Source of the DNA: Lelliottia sp. JS-SCA-14
GTDB lineage: Bacteria > Pseudomonadota > Gammaproteobacteria > Enterobacterales > Enterobacteriaceae
DNA: 64,000 nucleotides
Direction: 5' to 3'
NCBI RefSeq assembly: GCF_035593345.1
Contig: NZ_CP141606.1
Span: forward strand, 1,922,001 to 1,986,000
Each line of letters starts with the position of its first letter. Position 1 is the stretch's first letter. Below the pieces are notes generated by a model. It was not told where the DNA came from and made no database searches. It saw only the letters and a program-made list of their open reading frames with translations. The translations under genes and the position numbers were made by a program. Positions 46,483 through 57,434 of this stretch are shown one piece after another.

Positions 46483-47124
46483 TTACGCCTGCGTCTCTCG
46501 CCAGTCTGCCAGCGTGTAAAGCGTCGCCCCTGCGGTCGACATCTCCATAAACGCCAGCGCGCTGTCCTGCGCCTGAATGTTTACGCCACGGCAGCCGTCG
46601 GTGATCACGCTGACGTTATACCCTAATTTTAGCGCATCGAGCACGGTGAACTTCACGCAATAATCCGTTGCCAGCCCCATCACGATCAGATCGCTGATCT
46701 CATGATGGCGTAGCCAGTCGTCGAGGGCGGTTTTGTGGCGGTGCTCATTATCGAAAAAGGCGCTGTAGCTGTCGATATTCGGATTTTCGCCTTTATGAAA
46801 CACCGCGTCGATCACCTTCTGCTCCAGCAGCGGATGCAGTGCCGCCCCTTCGGTCTGCTGGATACAGTGATCCGGCCAGAAGGTCTGCGCCAGTCCGTCC
46901 AGCTCACCCTGGGTAAAAGGCTCCACGTTATGCTGGCTGGCAAAGCTGCCGTGATTCGCCGGATGCCAGTCCTGGCTTGCGACCACCGCTTCGCCGCGCG
47001 CTTTACACCACCCGATCAGCGTATTGGCGACGTCCACGGTGCTATCACCACCGGCCACCGCCAGCGCGCCACCGGCGCAGAAATCATTCTGCAGATCGAC
47101 CAGCAGCAGGGCTCGTTGCTTCAT
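46483..47124 (-). CDS. pncA: Nicotinamidase PncA
   Basis: Deamidates nicotinamide to nicotinate in NAD salvage. The 213-residue isochorismatase-fold protein shows the catalytic Asp in LLLVDLQNDFC, metal residues in ASQDWHPANHGSFA, Lys in VFHKGENPNIDSYSAFFDN and the nucleophilic Cys in GLATDYCVKFT. It starts 10 bp after ansA, the usual E. coli order. Confidence 0.96.
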   Translation of the reverse strand: MKQRALLLVDLQNDFCAGGALAVAGGDSTVDVANTLIGWCKARGEAVVASQDWHPANHGSFASQHNVEPFTQGELDGLAQTFWPDHCIQQTEGAALHPLLEQKVIDAVFHKGENPNIDSYSAFFDNEHRHKTALDDWLRHHEISDLIVMGLATDYCVKFTVLDALKLGYNVSVITDGCRGVNIQAQDSALAFMEMSTAGATLYTLADWRETQA

Positions 47125-47134
47125 AAAAAACTCC

Positions 47135-48151
47135 TTATTCGTCCGGCGTCAGCTCGCCGCGCAGGTTTTGCATCATCGCGGCCCGCATGGACGGCACGTC
47201 CAGATTCTGGCTGAGTAAGTAGTGAAGTTTAGTCAGGGTCGCTTCGACCGTCATATCAAACCCACTGATCACCCCGGCGTGCGCCAGCGCGTTACCGGTG
47301 GCGTACCCGCCCATATTCACTTTGCCGGACATGCACTGAGTCAGGTTAATCACCAGGATGCCGCGATCGCTCGCTTCCTGCAGCTCTTTCAGGAACTCGC
47401 CGTTCTGCGGCGCATTGCCAACGCCGTAGGAGCGCAGGATCAGCGCCTTCACCGGCTGGCGCAGGAAGTTACGCACCACGTCGGCAGAGATGCCTGGATA
47501 GATGGTCACCACGCCAATCGGCTGCGGGGTGATCGGGTGAACAATCAGCTCGCCCGCCGTGTGCGGCGCAGGCGGCGTGCCCAGACGGCGAATATGGATA
47601 CCCGCTTCCAGCAGCGGCTGCAGGTTTGGCGACGCAAAGGCGTCGAAACCGTCGGCGTGGGCTTTGGTGGTACGGTTTCCGCGATAGAGGCGATTGTTGA
47701 AGAACAGCGACACTTCGTTGATCGGATAATTGGCCGCCACGTACAGGGAGTTCAGCAGGTTGATCTGCCCGTCAGAACGCAGCTCGGCCAGCGGGATTTG
47801 CGATCCGGTGACGATCACCGGCTTTCCGAGATTTTCCAGCATGAAGGAGAGCGCCGAGGCGGTGAACGCCATGGTGTCGGTGCCGTGCAGGATCACAAAG
47901 CCATCGTACTCGTCGTAATGGGCTTTGATATCTTCCGCGATATGCTGCCAGTCTTCCGGCGTCATATCCGAGGAGTCCATCAGCGGATCATACTCGTGAA
48001 TGGTGAAGTCCGGCATCTCCTGGCGGTGGAACTCAGGCATGAGCGCGAGCTGGCGCTGCAGATGACCGGAAACAGGAATGTAGCCATTTTCGGAGCGCTG
48101 CATACCGATGGTCCCGCCGGTATACGCCACATAAATCGATTTCTTCTGCAT
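47135..48151 (-). CDS. ansA: Cytoplasmic L-asparaginase I
   Basis: A 338-residue type I asparaginase. The first catalytic Thr is in VAYTGGTIGMQRS and the second set in FVILHGTDTMAFTASALSFML. There is no signal peptide, consistent with the low-affinity cytoplasmic isozyme. It is followed by pncA after 10 bp, probably one operon. Confidence 0.96.
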   Translation of the reverse strand: MQKKSIYVAYTGGTIGMQRSENGYIPVSGHLQRQLALMPEFHRQEMPDFTIHEYDPLMDSSDMTPEDWQHIAEDIKAHYDEYDGFVILHGTDTMAFTASALSFMLENLGKPVIVTGSQIPLAELRSDGQINLLNSLYVAANYPINEVSLFFNNRLYRGNRTTKAHADGFDAFASPNLQPLLEAGIHIRRLGTPPAPHTAGELIVHPITPQPIGVVTIYPGISADVVRNFLRQPVKALILRSYGVGNAPQNGEFLKELQEASDRGILVINLTQCMSGKVNMGGYATGNALAHAGVISGFDMTVEATLTKLHYLLSQNLDVPSMRAAMMQNLRGELTPDE

Positions 48152-48175
48152 GATAGTGTGTTCTTGTGCTTCAAA

Positions 48176-48204
48176 GAAAAATCCCCTCTTCGCGAGAAGA
48201 GGGG
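48176..48204 (-). terminator. Terminator of sppA
   Basis: CCCCTCTTC / GAAGAGGGG (48183-48191, 48196-48204) with loop GCGA-type, T run on the minus strand. It lies 8 bp after the sppA stop and before ansA. Confidence 0.92.
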
Positions 48205-48211
48205 ACGGGGT

Positions 48212-50068
48212 TTAGCGTACGTTAGCGCAGGTGAGGCAGAACGCGTAACGGTTTTGCGGATCGTTAAAGGCGGCGAGCTTATCGCTCTCGGCTTTGACGA
48301 CATTGGCTGCGGTGGCCACCGGCGCAGGCAGATACGCCTGAATCGCGGCAGGCAGCATGGCGCGTACGGAACCGGACATGCTGTTCATCACCATATCCAC
48401 AAACGTCGGCTCATCCTGGTAATAGGCGATGTGCCACTGTTTCAGCTTCGCCAGCTCTGCCGCTTTCGCGACGGCGTCATCGAAGTCGCCGAGGCTATCG
48501 ACCAGACCGTTGCTTTTCGCATCCTGACCGGTCCAGACGTGGCCCTGAGCAATTTTATCCACCTGCTCTGGCGTCGATTTACGCGACTCCGCGACCAGAG
48601 TGATAAAGCGCTTGTAGCCGTTTTCGATGCTCAGCTGCATCATCTGCGACACTTCCGGCGGCAGGGATTTGGTCACCGCCACATCCGCCAACGGCGAGGT
48701 GGCCACGCCGTCCGTGTGCACGCCCAGATAATCGAGGCTGTTTTCGACGGTGTTAATGACGCCAAAGATACCGATCGAGCCTGTCAACGTGCTTGGGTTC
48801 GCCACGATGTAGTTCGCAGGCGTGGAGATCCAGTAACCCCCGGATGCCGCCATCCCGCCCATCGACACCACCACCGGTTTGCCCGCTGCACGCGCTGCGG
48901 CCAGTTCCGCACGGATCACTTCCGAGGCGCTGACGCTGCCGCCAGGGCTGTTCACGCGCAGGACGATGGCTTTCACTTTTGGATCCAGACGCGCATCGCG
49001 GATCTGCGACGCGGTGGTATCTCCGCCCACGTTCCCCGGCGTCTCTTCCCCGTCCATGATCGCGCCATTGGCGAAGACCACGGCCACGCTGTCGCCCGAT
49101 TCATCCGGTTTTTTCGGCGTGTAATCGTAAAGGCTGATGGCGCTGTAATTCTTGTCTTCTTTGCTCCAGCCGAACTGTTTGGTCAGCGCTTTTTCGATCT
49201 CGGCGCTGGAGCCGAGCGTATCGACCAGTTTGTTATCCAGGGCGTATTTCGCCGTATCGCCGCCGACTTTGGTCAGACCATCCAGCATCGCCTGCGCGCC
49301 TGGGAAGACCTGCTCGGGGGTGATCTGACGGTTGGCCGCCACGATGGCGAGGTAGTTCTGCCACAGCTCGCCGATCCAGCGGCTGTCCGCTTCGCGCGCG
49401 GCAGGGGACATATCGTCGCGAATAAACGGCTCAACGGCGGACTTATAGGTGCCGACGCGGAAGACGTGGGTGGTGACTTTCAGCTTATCTAGCAGCGATT
49501 TGTAGTACAGACCGTTGGTGGCAAAACCGTGCAGATCGACGGTGCCCTGCGGGGAGAGCCAGATTTTGTTTGCGAAGCTCGCCAGATAGTATTGCCCCTG
49601 GCTGTAGCTATCGCCGACCGCAATCACCGGCTTGCCGCTGTCGCGAAACTCGCGCAGCGCTTTACCGATGTACTGCATCGACGGCTGATCGCCCCCGGCA
49701 AAGTTTTTCAGATCCAGCACGATCCCGGTAATGTTGCGATCGTCCTTCGCCTGACGAATGGCGTCGACGATATCGAACAGGGAGTTTTCCTGCATGCGGT
49801 CGGAGGTCGAGCCCAGCAGCTGGCGGCCAATCACGCCCAGACGATTGCTGGTGGACGGCTTATCAACAATCACGCCGGTGATATCCAGCAGCAGCGCGCC
49901 GCGCTCGGAGTGCTGCGCCTGATTGCTGCTACTGATGTGCATCCAGACGCCCACGCAGACCAGGATCAGGAAGATGAAAAAGACATTCATCACCAGTTCG
50001 CGCACGAAGTTGAGCAACCGCCACGTCCATTTAAAGAAACCGGCAAAAATTCGCCAAAGGGTTCGCAT
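48212..50068 (-). CDS. sppA: Signal peptide peptidase SppA (protease IV)
   Basis: A 618-residue inner-membrane serine protease that degrades cleaved signal peptides. N-terminal membrane anchor ([20 protein letters not shown]), tandem peptidase S49 domains: catalytic Lys in the first ([14 protein letters not shown]) and Ser in the second ([15 protein letters not shown]). The start at 50068 ([14 protein letters not shown]) matches E. coli length; the frame continues four codons upstream. Divergent from ydjA. Confidence 0.95.
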   Translation of the reverse strand: MRTLWRIFAGFFKWTWRLLNFVRELVMNVFFIFLILVCVGVWMHISSSNQAQHSERGALLLDITGVIVDKPSTSNRLGVIGRQLLGSTSDRMQENSLFDIVDAIRQAKDDRNITGIVLDLKNFAGGDQPSMQYIGKALREFRDSGKPVIAVGDSYSQGQYYLASFANKIWLSPQGTVDLHGFATNGLYYKSLLDKLKVTTHVFRVGTYKSAVEPFIRDDMSPAAREADSRWIGELWQNYLAIVAANRQITPEQVFPGAQAMLDGLTKVGGDTAKYALDNKLVDTLGSSAEIEKALTKQFGWSKEDKNYSAISLYDYTPKKPDESGDSVAVVFANGAIMDGEETPGNVGGDTTASQIRDARLDPKVKAIVLRVNSPGGSVSASEVIRAELAAARAAGKPVVVSMGGMAASGGYWISTPANYIVANPSTLTGSIGIFGVINTVENSLDYLGVHTDGVATSPLADVAVTKSLPPEVSQMMQLSIENGYKRFITLVAESRKSTPEQVDKIAQGHVWTGQDAKSNGLVDSLGDFDDAVAKAAELAKLKQWHIAYYQDEPTFVDMVMNSMSGSVRAMLPAAIQAYLPAPVATAANVVKAESDKLAAFNDPQNRYAFCLTCANVR

Positions 50069-50235
50069 GTATTCTCCCAAACCAGATAATGACCGTTTCC
50101 GTCGCGACTGGACGGCAATGTGGGGTTATCGTAATGACCCAACCGCCACTTGTCAGCAGGAATCGCCCACTGCGCTGTAACAAATTCTGCTCTCGTGTTA
50201 ATTTTGTGAATAAATTTCAAGACAGGAGTTAATCA

Positions 50236-50787
50236 ATGGACGCACTTGAACTGCTTGTTAACCGCCGTAGCGCTTCACGCCTGGCGGAACCTGCGCCTGC
50301 AGGCGAACAGCTGGAAAACATTCTGCGCGCCGGTATGCGCGCGCCGGATCACGGCACCCTGACGCCGTGGCACTTCTTTATCATCGAAGGCGAGGGCCGC
50401 GACCGTTTCAGCACCCTGCTGGAGAATGGGGCGATGGCCGCCGAGCAGGATGAAAAGGCGATCGACAAAGCGCGCAATGCGCCGTTTCGCGCGCCGATGA
50501 TCGTTGCGGTGGTGGCAAAATGCCAGCCCGAACACAAAGTACCGGTCTGGGAGCAAGAGATGTCCGCCGGTTGCGCGGTGATGGCGATGCAAATGGCCGC
50601 CGTCGCCCAGGGCTTTAACGGCATCTGGCGCACCGGTCCGCTGACGGAAAGCCCGGTGGTACGCGAAGGACTCTCCTGCGCCGAGCACGACAAAATCGTC
50701 GGCTTCCTCTATTTAGGTACGCCGCAGCTGAAAGCCTCGACCACCATTTCCACGCCTGACACCGCCCCGTTCGTCACCCGATTCTGA
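50236..50787 (+). CDS. ydjA: Nitroreductase-family protein YdjA
   Basis: A 183-residue FMN-dependent nitroreductase fold protein: N-terminal [21 protein letters not shown] with FMN-phosphate arginines, and C-terminal [13 protein letters not shown]. The reaction in vivo is unknown. Upstream of selD by 115 bp, in the E. coli arrangement. Confidence 0.94.
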   Translation: MDALELLVNRRSASRLAEPAPAGEQLENILRAGMRAPDHGTLTPWHFFIIEGEGRDRFSTLLENGAMAAEQDEKAIDKARNAPFRAPMIVAVVAKCQPEHKVPVWEQEMSAGCAVMAMQMAAVAQGFNGIWRTGPLTESPVVREGLSCAEHDKIVGFLYLGTPQLKASTTISTPDTAPFVTRF

Positions 50788-50902
50788 TAATCACGCTAAA
50801 CTGTCTGGATTATGAGCAAGCGTCGCATAATTCAGACAGTCATACTTACCTCATCACGGAATGAGCGCTACCATAGCGCGATTGCAATGACAGGAGATGT
50901 CC

Positions 50903-51946
50903 ATGAGCGAGCAAACTATTCGTTTAACGCAATACAGCCACGGAGCGGGTTGCGGTTGTAAAATTTCCCCTAAAGTGCTGGAGACCATCCTGCACAGCGA
51001 ACAGGCGAAGTTTGTCGACCCGAACCTGCTTGTCGGCAACGAAACGCGGGACGATGCGGCGGTATACGATTTAGGTAACGGCACCAGCATTATCAGCACC
51101 ACCGACTTCTTTATGCCGATTGTTGATAACCCGTTTGATTTCGGGCGGATCGCGGCGACCAACGCCATCAGCGACATCTTCGCGATGGGCGGCAAACCGA
51201 TCATGGCGATCGCCATCCTCGGCTGGCCGATCAACACTATCCCACCGGAAATCGCCCGCGAAGTGATCGAAGGCGGTCGCTTTGCCTGCCAGCAGGCGGG
51301 CATCGCGCTGGCGGGTGGACACTCCATCGACGCGCCAGAGCCGATCTTCGGCCTCGCCGTCACCGGCGTGGTGCCAACCGAGCGCGTGAAGCGCAACAGC
51401 ACCGCGCAGGAAGGCTGCAAGCTTTTCCTCACCAAACCGCTGGGGATTGGCGTGCTCACTACCGCGGAGAAAAAATCTCTGCTTAAGCCAGAACATATCG
51501 GTCTCGCCACGGAAGTGATGTGCCAGATGAACCTGGCGGGCGCGGCGTTTGCCAATATCGACGGCGTCAAAGCGATGACCGACGTTACCGGTTTTGGTCT
51601 CCTCGGCCACCTGAGCGAAGTCTGCCAGGGCGCAGGCGTTCAGGCACAGGTCTGGTATCAGGACATTCCAAAACTGCCGGGCGTGGAAGAGTACATTGCC
51701 CAGGGCGCGGTGCCGGGCGGCACCCAGCGTAACTTTGCCAGCTACGGCCATCTGATGGGCGACATGCCAACAGAGTGGCGCGATCTGCTGTGCGATCCGC
51801 AAACCTCCGGCGGCCTGCTGCTGGCCGTTACCCCTGACGCGGAAGCCGAAGTCAAAGCCACGGCGGCCGAGTTTGGCATCAGCCTGAGCGCCATTGGCGA
51901 GCTGGTGACTGCCCGCGGCGGTCGTCCGATGATTGAGATCCGTTAA
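50903..51946 (+). CDS. selD: Selenophosphate synthetase
   Basis: Makes selenophosphate from selenide and ATP for selenocysteine and selenouridine. The 347-residue protein has the catalytic GCGCK with Cys17 and Lys20, ATP-binding [10 protein letters not shown] and the [13 protein letters not shown] motif. It uses Cys, not selenocysteine, at position 17. The ATG at 50903 has CAGGAGATG upstream. topB starts 4 bp after its stop. Confidence 0.97.
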   Translation: MSEQTIRLTQYSHGAGCGCKISPKVLETILHSEQAKFVDPNLLVGNETRDDAAVYDLGNGTSIISTTDFFMPIVDNPFDFGRIAATNAISDIFAMGGKPIMAIAILGWPINTIPPEIAREVIEGGRFACQQAGIALAGGHSIDAPEPIFGLAVTGVVPTERVKRNSTAQEGCKLFLTKPLGIGVLTTAEKKSLLKPEHIGLATEVMCQMNLAGAAFANIDGVKAMTDVTGFGLLGHLSEVCQGAGVQAQVWYQDIPKLPGVEEYIAQGAVPGGTQRNFASYGHLMGDMPTEWRDLLCDPQTSGGLLLAVTPDAEAEVKATAAEFGISLSAIGELVTARGGRPMIEIR

Positions 51947-51950
51947 TTCG

Positions 51951-53858
51951 ATGCGTCTGTTTATTGCGGAAAAGCCGAGTCTGGCCCGTGCGATTGCCGA
52001 TGTGCTTCCCAAGCCGCATCGTAAGGGCGACGGCTTTATCGAATGCGGTAACGGGCAGGTGGTCACCTGGTGTATCGGTCACCTGCTGGAACAGGCGCAG
52101 CCGGATGTCTACGACGCCCGATATGCGCGCTGGAATCTCAACGATCTGCCGATCGTGCCGGAGAAGTGGAAACTGCAGCCGCGTCCTTCCGTGACTAAGC
52201 AACTCAACGTTATCAAACGTTTCCTGCACGACGCGGAAGAGGTGATTCACGCGGGTGACCCGGACAGGGAAGGGCAGCTGCTGGTAGACGAGGTGCTCGA
52301 CTATCTCGAGCTGGCGCCAGAAAAGCGCCAGCAGGTTCAGCGCTGCCTGATCAACGATCTTAACCCGCAGGCGGTGGAGCGCGCGATTACGCGTCTGCGC
52401 GCCAACAGCGAGTTTATCCCACTGTGCGTCTCGGCCCTGGCGCGAGCCCGCGCCGACTGGCTGTACGGCATCAATATGACCCGCGCCTACACCATTCTCG
52501 GGCGTAACGCCGGGTATCAGGGCGTGCTCTCCGTCGGGCGCGTGCAGACGCCGGTCCTCGGACTGGTGGTGCGCCGTGACGAAGAGATCGAAAACTTCGT
52601 CGCGAAAGATTTCTTCGAGGTGAAGGCGCATATCGTCACCCCGAAAGAGGAACGGTTTACCGCCACCTGGCAGCCGAGCGACGCCTGTGAATCTTACCAG
52701 GACGAAGAGGGTCGGCTGTTGCATCGTCCGCTGGCGGATCACGTGGTTAACCGCATCAACGGCCAGCCGGCGATAGTCACCAGCTATAACGATAAACGGG
52801 AATCAGAACCCGCGCCGCTGCCGTTTTCCCTCTCAGCCCTGCAGATTGAGGCCGGTAAACGCTTCGGTATGAGCGCGCAGAACGTGCTCGATATTTGCCA
52901 GAAGTTGTACGAAACCCACAAGCTGATCACCTATCCGCGTTCCGACAGCCGCTACCTGCCGGAAGAGCATTTCGCCGGGCGTCATGCGGTGCTGAATGCG
53001 ATTGGCGTTCACGCGCCGGACCTGCTCCCGCAGCCCGCCGTGAATCCGGACACCCGCAACCGCTGCTGGGATGACAAAAAAGTCGACGCGCACCACGCGA
53101 TTATCCCGACGGCGCGCGCCAGCAACGTTAATCTCAGCGAGAACGAAGCGAAGGTCTATAACCTGGTGGCGCGTCAGTATCTGATGCAGTTTTGCCCGGA
53201 CGCGATGTTCCGCAAATGCGTCATTGAGCTGGAGATCGCCAAAGGCAAATTCGTCGCCAAAGCGCGTTTCCTCGCTGAAGCGGGCTGGCGCACGCTGCTC
53301 GGCAACAAAGAGCGCGACGAAGAGAACGACGGCACGCCGCTGCCGGTGGTGGCGAAAGACGACGAACTGCTGTGCGAAAAGGGCGAAGTGATTGAGCGAC
53401 AAACTCAGCCGCCGCGCCACTTTACAGACGCGACGCTGCTCTCGGCGATGACCGGGATTGCCCGTTTTGTGCAGGATAAAGATCTGAAAAAGATCCTCCG
53501 CGCCACGGATGGATTAGGCACAGAGGCGACGCGCGCGGGGATTATCGAGCTGCTGTTTAAGCGCGGCTTCCTGATCAAAAAAGGGCGCTATATCCACTCG
53601 ACGGATCCGGGGCGGGCGTTGATTCACTCCCTGCCGGAGCTGGCTGCGCGACCGGATATGACGGCGCACTGGGAGTCGATCCTGACGCAGATCAGCGAGA
53701 AGCAGTGCCGCTATCAGGACTTTATGCAGCCGCTGGTGGGTACCCTGTTTGAGTTGATCAATCAGGCGCGCAATACGCCGGTGAAATCATTCCGCGGAAT
53801 GGTGGCACCGGGCGGCGGTGACGCGAAGAAGAAGTTTAAGAAGAAGAGTGCGGCGTGA
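51951..53858 (+). CDS. topB: DNA topoisomerase III
   Basis: Type IA topoisomerase that decatenates daughter molecules. The 635-residue protein has the TOPRIM domain ([30 protein letters not shown]) and the active-site Tyr in [16 protein letters not shown]. The C-terminus is a short lysine-rich tail ([10 protein letters not shown]). The start at 51951, four bases after the selD stop, fits the family. Confidence 0.96.
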   Translation: MRLFIAEKPSLARAIADVLPKPHRKGDGFIECGNGQVVTWCIGHLLEQAQPDVYDARYARWNLNDLPIVPEKWKLQPRPSVTKQLNVIKRFLHDAEEVIHAGDPDREGQLLVDEVLDYLELAPEKRQQVQRCLINDLNPQAVERAITRLRANSEFIPLCVSALARARADWLYGINMTRAYTILGRNAGYQGVLSVGRVQTPVLGLVVRRDEEIENFVAKDFFEVKAHIVTPKEERFTATWQPSDACESYQDEEGRLLHRPLADHVVNRINGQPAIVTSYNDKRESEPAPLPFSLSALQIEAGKRFGMSAQNVLDICQKLYETHKLITYPRSDSRYLPEEHFAGRHAVLNAIGVHAPDLLPQPAVNPDTRNRCWDDKKVDAHHAIIPTARASNVNLSENEAKVYNLVARQYLMQFCPDAMFRKCVIELEIAKGKFVAKARFLAEAGWRTLLGNKERDEENDGTPLPVVAKDDELLCEKGEVIERQTQPPRHFTDATLLSAMTGIARFVQDKDLKKILRATDGLGTEATRAGIIELLFKRGFLIKKGRYIHSTDPGRALIHSLPELAARPDMTAHWESILTQISEKQCRYQDFMQPLVGTLFELINQARNTPVKSFRGMVAPGGGDAKKKFKKKSAA

Positions 53859-53862
53859 AAAA

Positions 53863-53938
53863 TGCCCGGTGGCGCTGCGCTTACCGGGCCTACAACACCA
53901 TGAACGTAGGCCGGGTAAGGCGAAGCCGCCACCCGGCA
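53863..53938. repeat. BIME: REP pair between topB and gdhA
   Basis: TGCCCGGTGGCGCTGCGCTT... (53863-53893) and GTAGGCCGGGTAAGGCGAAG... (53906-53938), two facing REP units between convergent genes. Confidence 0.88.
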
Positions 53939-53955
53939 ACACACGATGATGCGGC

Positions 53956-55299
53956 TTAAACCACCCCTTGCCCAATCATCGCATCGGCCACCTTCACGAA
54001 TCCGGCGATATTCGCGCCGCGCACGTAGTTGGTCTGCTCCGCTTCCCCGCCGTACTCCACGCAGGAGTGGTGAATATCCAGCATGATGTGATGCAAACGC
54101 GCATCCACTTTCTCGGCTTTCCAGCCCAGACGCGCGGCGTTTTGCGCCATCTCGAGGCCTGACGTCGCCACGCCACCGGCGTTCGCCGCTTTACCCGGCG
54201 CGAACAACACGCCCGCTTCGAGGAACAGATCCGTCGCTTCGATGGTGGTCGGCATATTCGCCCCTTCGGCCACCGCTTTCACGCCGTTTTGGATAAGCGT
54301 ACGGGCAGCCTCCACGTCCAGCTCGTTCTGCGTCGCACACGGCAGGGCGATATCCACCGGCACTGACCACGGCTGCTTACCTTCCAGATAGGTCAAACCA
54401 AACTCGCGGGCGTAATCCGCCACGCGGCCGTCGCGGCTGGCTTTGATTTCGCACAGGCGCGCCAGTTTTTCCGCCGTGAAACCGGCCTCATCCACCACCG
54501 TGCCACTCGAGTCCGACGCCGTCACCACGCGCGCGCCAAACTGCATCGCTTTTTCAATCGCATACTGCGCCACGTTACCGGAGCCCGACACCGCCACGCG
54601 CATTCCTTCGAAGCCCAGACCGTGACGTTTGAGCATCGCCTCGGTGAAGTACACCAGGCCGTAACCCGTCGCTTCCGGGCGGATCAGACTTCCGCCGAAC
54701 GACAGCCCTTTCCCGGTAAACACGCAGGCGCTGTTGTTGGAGAGTTTTTTCATCATCCCGGCCATAAAGCCGACTTCACGACCGCCCACGCCGATATCAC
54801 CCGCTGGCACGTCGGTGTCCGGGCCGAGGTGACGATACAGCTCCGTCATCAGTGCCTGGCAGAAACGCATCACTTCGCCTTCGCTTTTGCCTTTCGGATC
54901 GAAATCGCTGCCGCCTTTACCGCCGCCCATGGGCAGGGTAGTCAGTGCGTTTTTAAAGGTCTGCTCAAAGCCGAGGAATTTGAGGATCGACAGGTTTACG
55001 GAAGGGTGGAAACGCATTCCGCCCTTGAACGGTCCAATCGCCGAGCTGAACTGGACGCGCCACGCGCGGTTCACCTGCACCTGATTTTTGTCGTCGACCC
55101 AGACCACGCGGAACTGAATCACACGTTCGGGTTCAACCAGGCGCTCAAGCAGGGACATCTGACGGTAACGCGGGTTTTCTTCGAGGAAGGGCCACAGGGT
55201 GGTCATGACCTCACGAACGGCCTGGGCAAACTCGCTCTGATGCGGGTCGCGCTGTTGAACGTGGGTAAGAAACGATTCCAGAGAGCGTGTCTGATCCAT
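53956..55299 (-). CDS. gdhA: NADP-specific glutamate dehydrogenase
   Basis: Reductive amination of 2-oxoglutarate to glutamate. The 447-residue enzyme has the active-site Lys loop LPMGGGKGGSDFDPKGKSE and the NADP-binding GSGNVAQYAIEKA. Length and motifs match the hexameric enterobacterial enzyme. Convergent with topB; divergent from ynjH. In E. coli ynjI lies nearby; it is absent here. Confidence 0.97.
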   Translation of the reverse strand: MDQTRSLESFLTHVQQRDPHQSEFAQAVREVMTTLWPFLEENPRYRQMSLLERLVEPERVIQFRVVWVDDKNQVQVNRAWRVQFSSAIGPFKGGMRFHPSVNLSILKFLGFEQTFKNALTTLPMGGGKGGSDFDPKGKSEGEVMRFCQALMTELYRHLGPDTDVPAGDIGVGGREVGFMAGMMKKLSNNSACVFTGKGLSFGGSLIRPEATGYGLVYFTEAMLKRHGLGFEGMRVAVSGSGNVAQYAIEKAMQFGARVVTASDSSGTVVDEAGFTAEKLARLCEIKASRDGRVADYAREFGLTYLEGKQPWSVPVDIALPCATQNELDVEAARTLIQNGVKAVAEGANMPTTIEATDLFLEAGVLFAPGKAANAGGVATSGLEMAQNAARLGWKAEKVDARLHHIMLDIHHSCVEYGGEAEQTNYVRGANIAGFVKVADAMIGQGVV

Positions 55300-55530
55300 A
55301 GATATAAGAGCCTCTTATAAAGATTTTTTTAATTTTGTGTGTTGTGTGGGTGATTTGTGGTCGTTTTCGACTATACCACCCGTACCGCTTGGCGAGGCAA
55401 GGGAAAATTTAGCGGGAAAGTGAAATTAATCAGCGGCCTTGTGTCATAACTAAAAACGATGATGAGAGAAATTAAAGGAACGGCGGCAAACAACCGTTAT
55501 AGTCATTATCAGCACACAAAAGGAATCTTT

Positions 55531-55803
55531 ATGAACCGCTACCTGTTAACTGCTTTGCTTGCCCTGTTGTCCGCCGGTGCCCAGGCTGACCGTATTCGCC
55601 CGGACGTGGAGGTCAACGTACCGCCGGAAGTGTTCAGCTCCGGCGGTCAGCGCGCGCAGCCCTGCAACCAGTGCTGCATCTATCAGGATCAGAACTATTC
55701 GGAAGGAGCGGTGGTGAAGGCAGACGGCGTGCTGCTCCAGTGCCAGCGCGATGAGAAAACCATCAGCACGAACCCGCTGGTGTGGCGGCGCGTAAAAGGA
55801 TAA
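55531..55803 (+). CDS. ynjH: DUF1496 family secreted protein YnjH
   Basis: A 90-residue protein with signal peptide (MNRYLLTALLALLSAGAQA) and a cysteine-rich DUF1496 domain (CNQCCIYQDQNYSEGAVVKADG). Function unknown. The ATG at 55531 with AAGGAATC is chosen since the signal peptide begins there. Its 3' end overlaps the end of convergent nudG by 41 bp. Confidence 0.92.
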   Translation: MNRYLLTALLALLSAGAQADRIRPDVEVNVPPEVFSSGGQRAQPCNQCCIYQDQNYSEGAVVKADGVLLQCQRDEKTISTNPLVWRRVKG

Positions 55804-56179
55804 AGGCTTCCAGCAGCGGGATATCGGCGGGCGCGAGATCATATGCGAACGCCTCCTGTGGCGTACACCACACCAGGTTGCTGTGGTAATGCGCGGTCAA
55901 TTCGCCGCTGAAGGTCGGGACGTGCCACGCATGCAGGTGAATCAGCCGCCCGGAGACTTCCCTCTGATGGCTGGCGACATACTGCATCGGCTGCGCCTCA
56001 ATCCCCAGCTCTTCGCGCAGCTCGCGAATCAGCGCTTCGGGCTGGGTTTCACCGGCTTCAACTTTGCCCCCGGCAAACTCCCACATTCCCGCCTGATCGG
56101 CATGGTCGGGGCGTTGCGCGAGGAGAATTTTGCCATTCTTTTCAATGATGGCGGCAACAACATCGAGAGTTTTCAGCAT
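55763..56179 (-). CDS. nudG: CTP pyrophosphohydrolase NudG
   Basis: A 138-residue MutT-like Nudix enzyme acting on damaged pyrimidine and some purine nucleotides. Nudix box GGKVEAGE, then RELREELGI; the C-terminal LVWCTPQEAFAYDLAPADIPLLEAF matches E. coli. I start at MLKTLDVVAA (56179); an ATG three codons upstream (56188) is possible. Confidence 0.93.
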   Translation of the reverse strand: MLKTLDVVAAIIEKNGKILLAQRPDHADQAGMWEFAGGKVEAGETQPEALIRELREELGIEAQPMQYVASHQREVSGRLIHLHAWHVPTFSGELTAHYHSNLVWCTPQEAFAYDLAPADIPLLEAFILLRAATPAGSC

Positions 56180-56254
56180 GGTCGTCAATACTTGTAGGGG
56201 AAAAACGACATATTATCGTCGGCTTTCAAAGAGTCCAGCCATCAGGAGAGTCCG

Positions 56255-56824
56255 GTGAAAGAAACTTCCGCCTGGGTCCAGCCCGTAGAATCTATCCCCG
56301 CCAGTTTAAAACCCATTGCCGCCATGCAAAAAAAACACTTCGGCGTGGTGCTGAATCCCACCCGCTGGTGGGGACGCATGCCGCGTCTTTTCTGGCTGGT
56401 GGCGCTGTTTGTCGGTTTTCTGGAACGTAAAAATGCGCGCCTCAATCCGGCCCTGCGCGCACTGCTGATGACGCGTGTTTCGCAGCTGTGCCACTGCGCA
56501 TTTTGTGTCGACGCCAACAGCCTGCGTCTGGCCGAGCGCTGCGGCGCGCTGGATAAGGTGCAGGCGGTCAGCGACTGGCGTGAGTCCGCGCTGTTCAGCC
56601 CGGAAGAGCGTGCGGCGCTGGAGTATGCCGAAGCCACCACCGCTACGCCGCCGCTGGTCACGGAGTCCATCAAAAGCGAACTCAAACGCTTTTACAGCGA
56701 TGCGACGATCACGGAAATGACGGCCCTGATTGCCTTTCAGAATCTTTCTGCGCGCTTCAACGCCGCGCTGGAGATACCGTCTCAGGGGCTTTGCGACGCG
56801 TTGAAGGGGAAGCCCCATGCTTGA
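56255..56824 (+). CDS. ynjA: Carboxymuconolactone-decarboxylase-fold protein YnjA
   Basis: A 189-residue AhpD-like protein: CHCAFCVDANS contains a C-x2-C redox-type motif, and EERAALEYAEATTATPP is the family helix. The start is GTG at 56255 with CAGGAGAG. Similar to E. coli YnjA. It overlaps the start of ynjF by 8 bp, suggesting coupling, while in E. coli ynjA heads the ynjABCDEF series; here the block is rearranged. Confidence 0.86.
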   Translation: MKETSAWVQPVESIPASLKPIAAMQKKHFGVVLNPTRWWGRMPRLFWLVALFVGFLERKNARLNPALRALLMTRVSQLCHCAFCVDANSLRLAERCGALDKVQAVSDWRESALFSPEERAALEYAEATTATPPLVTESIKSELKRFYSDATITEMTALIAFQNLSARFNAALEIPSQGLCDALKGKPHA

Positions 56825-57434
56825 TCGGCATCTGCATCCGCGCGTGAAACCGCTGCTCAACCGCCTGGTAGAGGTGATTGATAAGCCGTACATCAGCGCC
56901 GACGGTTTGACGCTGACCGGGTTTGCCATCGGCGTGCTGGCGCTGCCGTTTCTGGCGCTCGGCTGGTATGTTGCGGCGCTGATCGCCATTGTGCTGAACC
57001 GACTGTTCGACGGACTGGACGGCGCGCTGGCGCGGCGTCGCGGGTTATCGGACGCGGGCGGTTTTCTCGATATCGCCCTCGATTTTCTCTTTTATGCCTT
57101 AGTGCCTTTTGGCTTTGCGCTGGCCGCACCGCTGGAAAACGCGCTGGCTGCCGCCTGGCTGCTGTTTGCATTTATCGGCACCGGCAGCAGTTTCCTGGCC
57201 TTTGCGGCGCTGGCCGCAAAACACAATATTGATAACCCGGGCTACGCGCACAAGTCGTTTTATTACATCGGGGGATTAACGGAGGGGACGGAGACTATCG
57301 CGCTGTTTGTGCTGTGCTGTTTGTTCCCGGCGCACTTTGCGCTGTTCGCCTGGATCTTTGGCGCGTTGTGCTGGCTCACCACCACAACGCGCATCTGGAG
57401 CGGGTATCAGACCCTGAAAGCTGTCAAATCTTAA
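56817..57434 (+). CDS. ynjF: CDP-alcohol phosphatidyltransferase YnjF
   Basis: A 205-residue inner-membrane enzyme of the CDP-alcohol phosphatidyltransferase superfamily, about six helices. The catalytic motif runs FDGLDGALARRRG and GGFLDIALD, close to D-G-x2-A-R-x7/8-G-x3-D-x3-D. The acceptor alcohol is unknown. It ends overlapping the convergent ynjE by 4 bp. Confidence 0.9.
   Translation: MLDRHLHPRVKPLLNRLVEVIDKPYISADGLTLTGFAIGVLALPFLALGWYVAALIAIVLNRLFDGLDGALARRRGLSDAGGFLDIALDFLFYALVPFGFALAAPLENALAAAWLLFAFIGTGSSFLAFAALAAKHNIDNPGYAHKSFYYIGGLTEGTETIALFVLCCLFPAHFALFAWIFGALCWLTTTTRIWSGYQTLKAVKS

Noticed and set aside
47222..49492. 756-codon open frame antisense to ansA and sppA
   Set aside because: Arginine/histidine-rich translation without domains, covering two well-supported genes on the other strand; an artefact of high GC.
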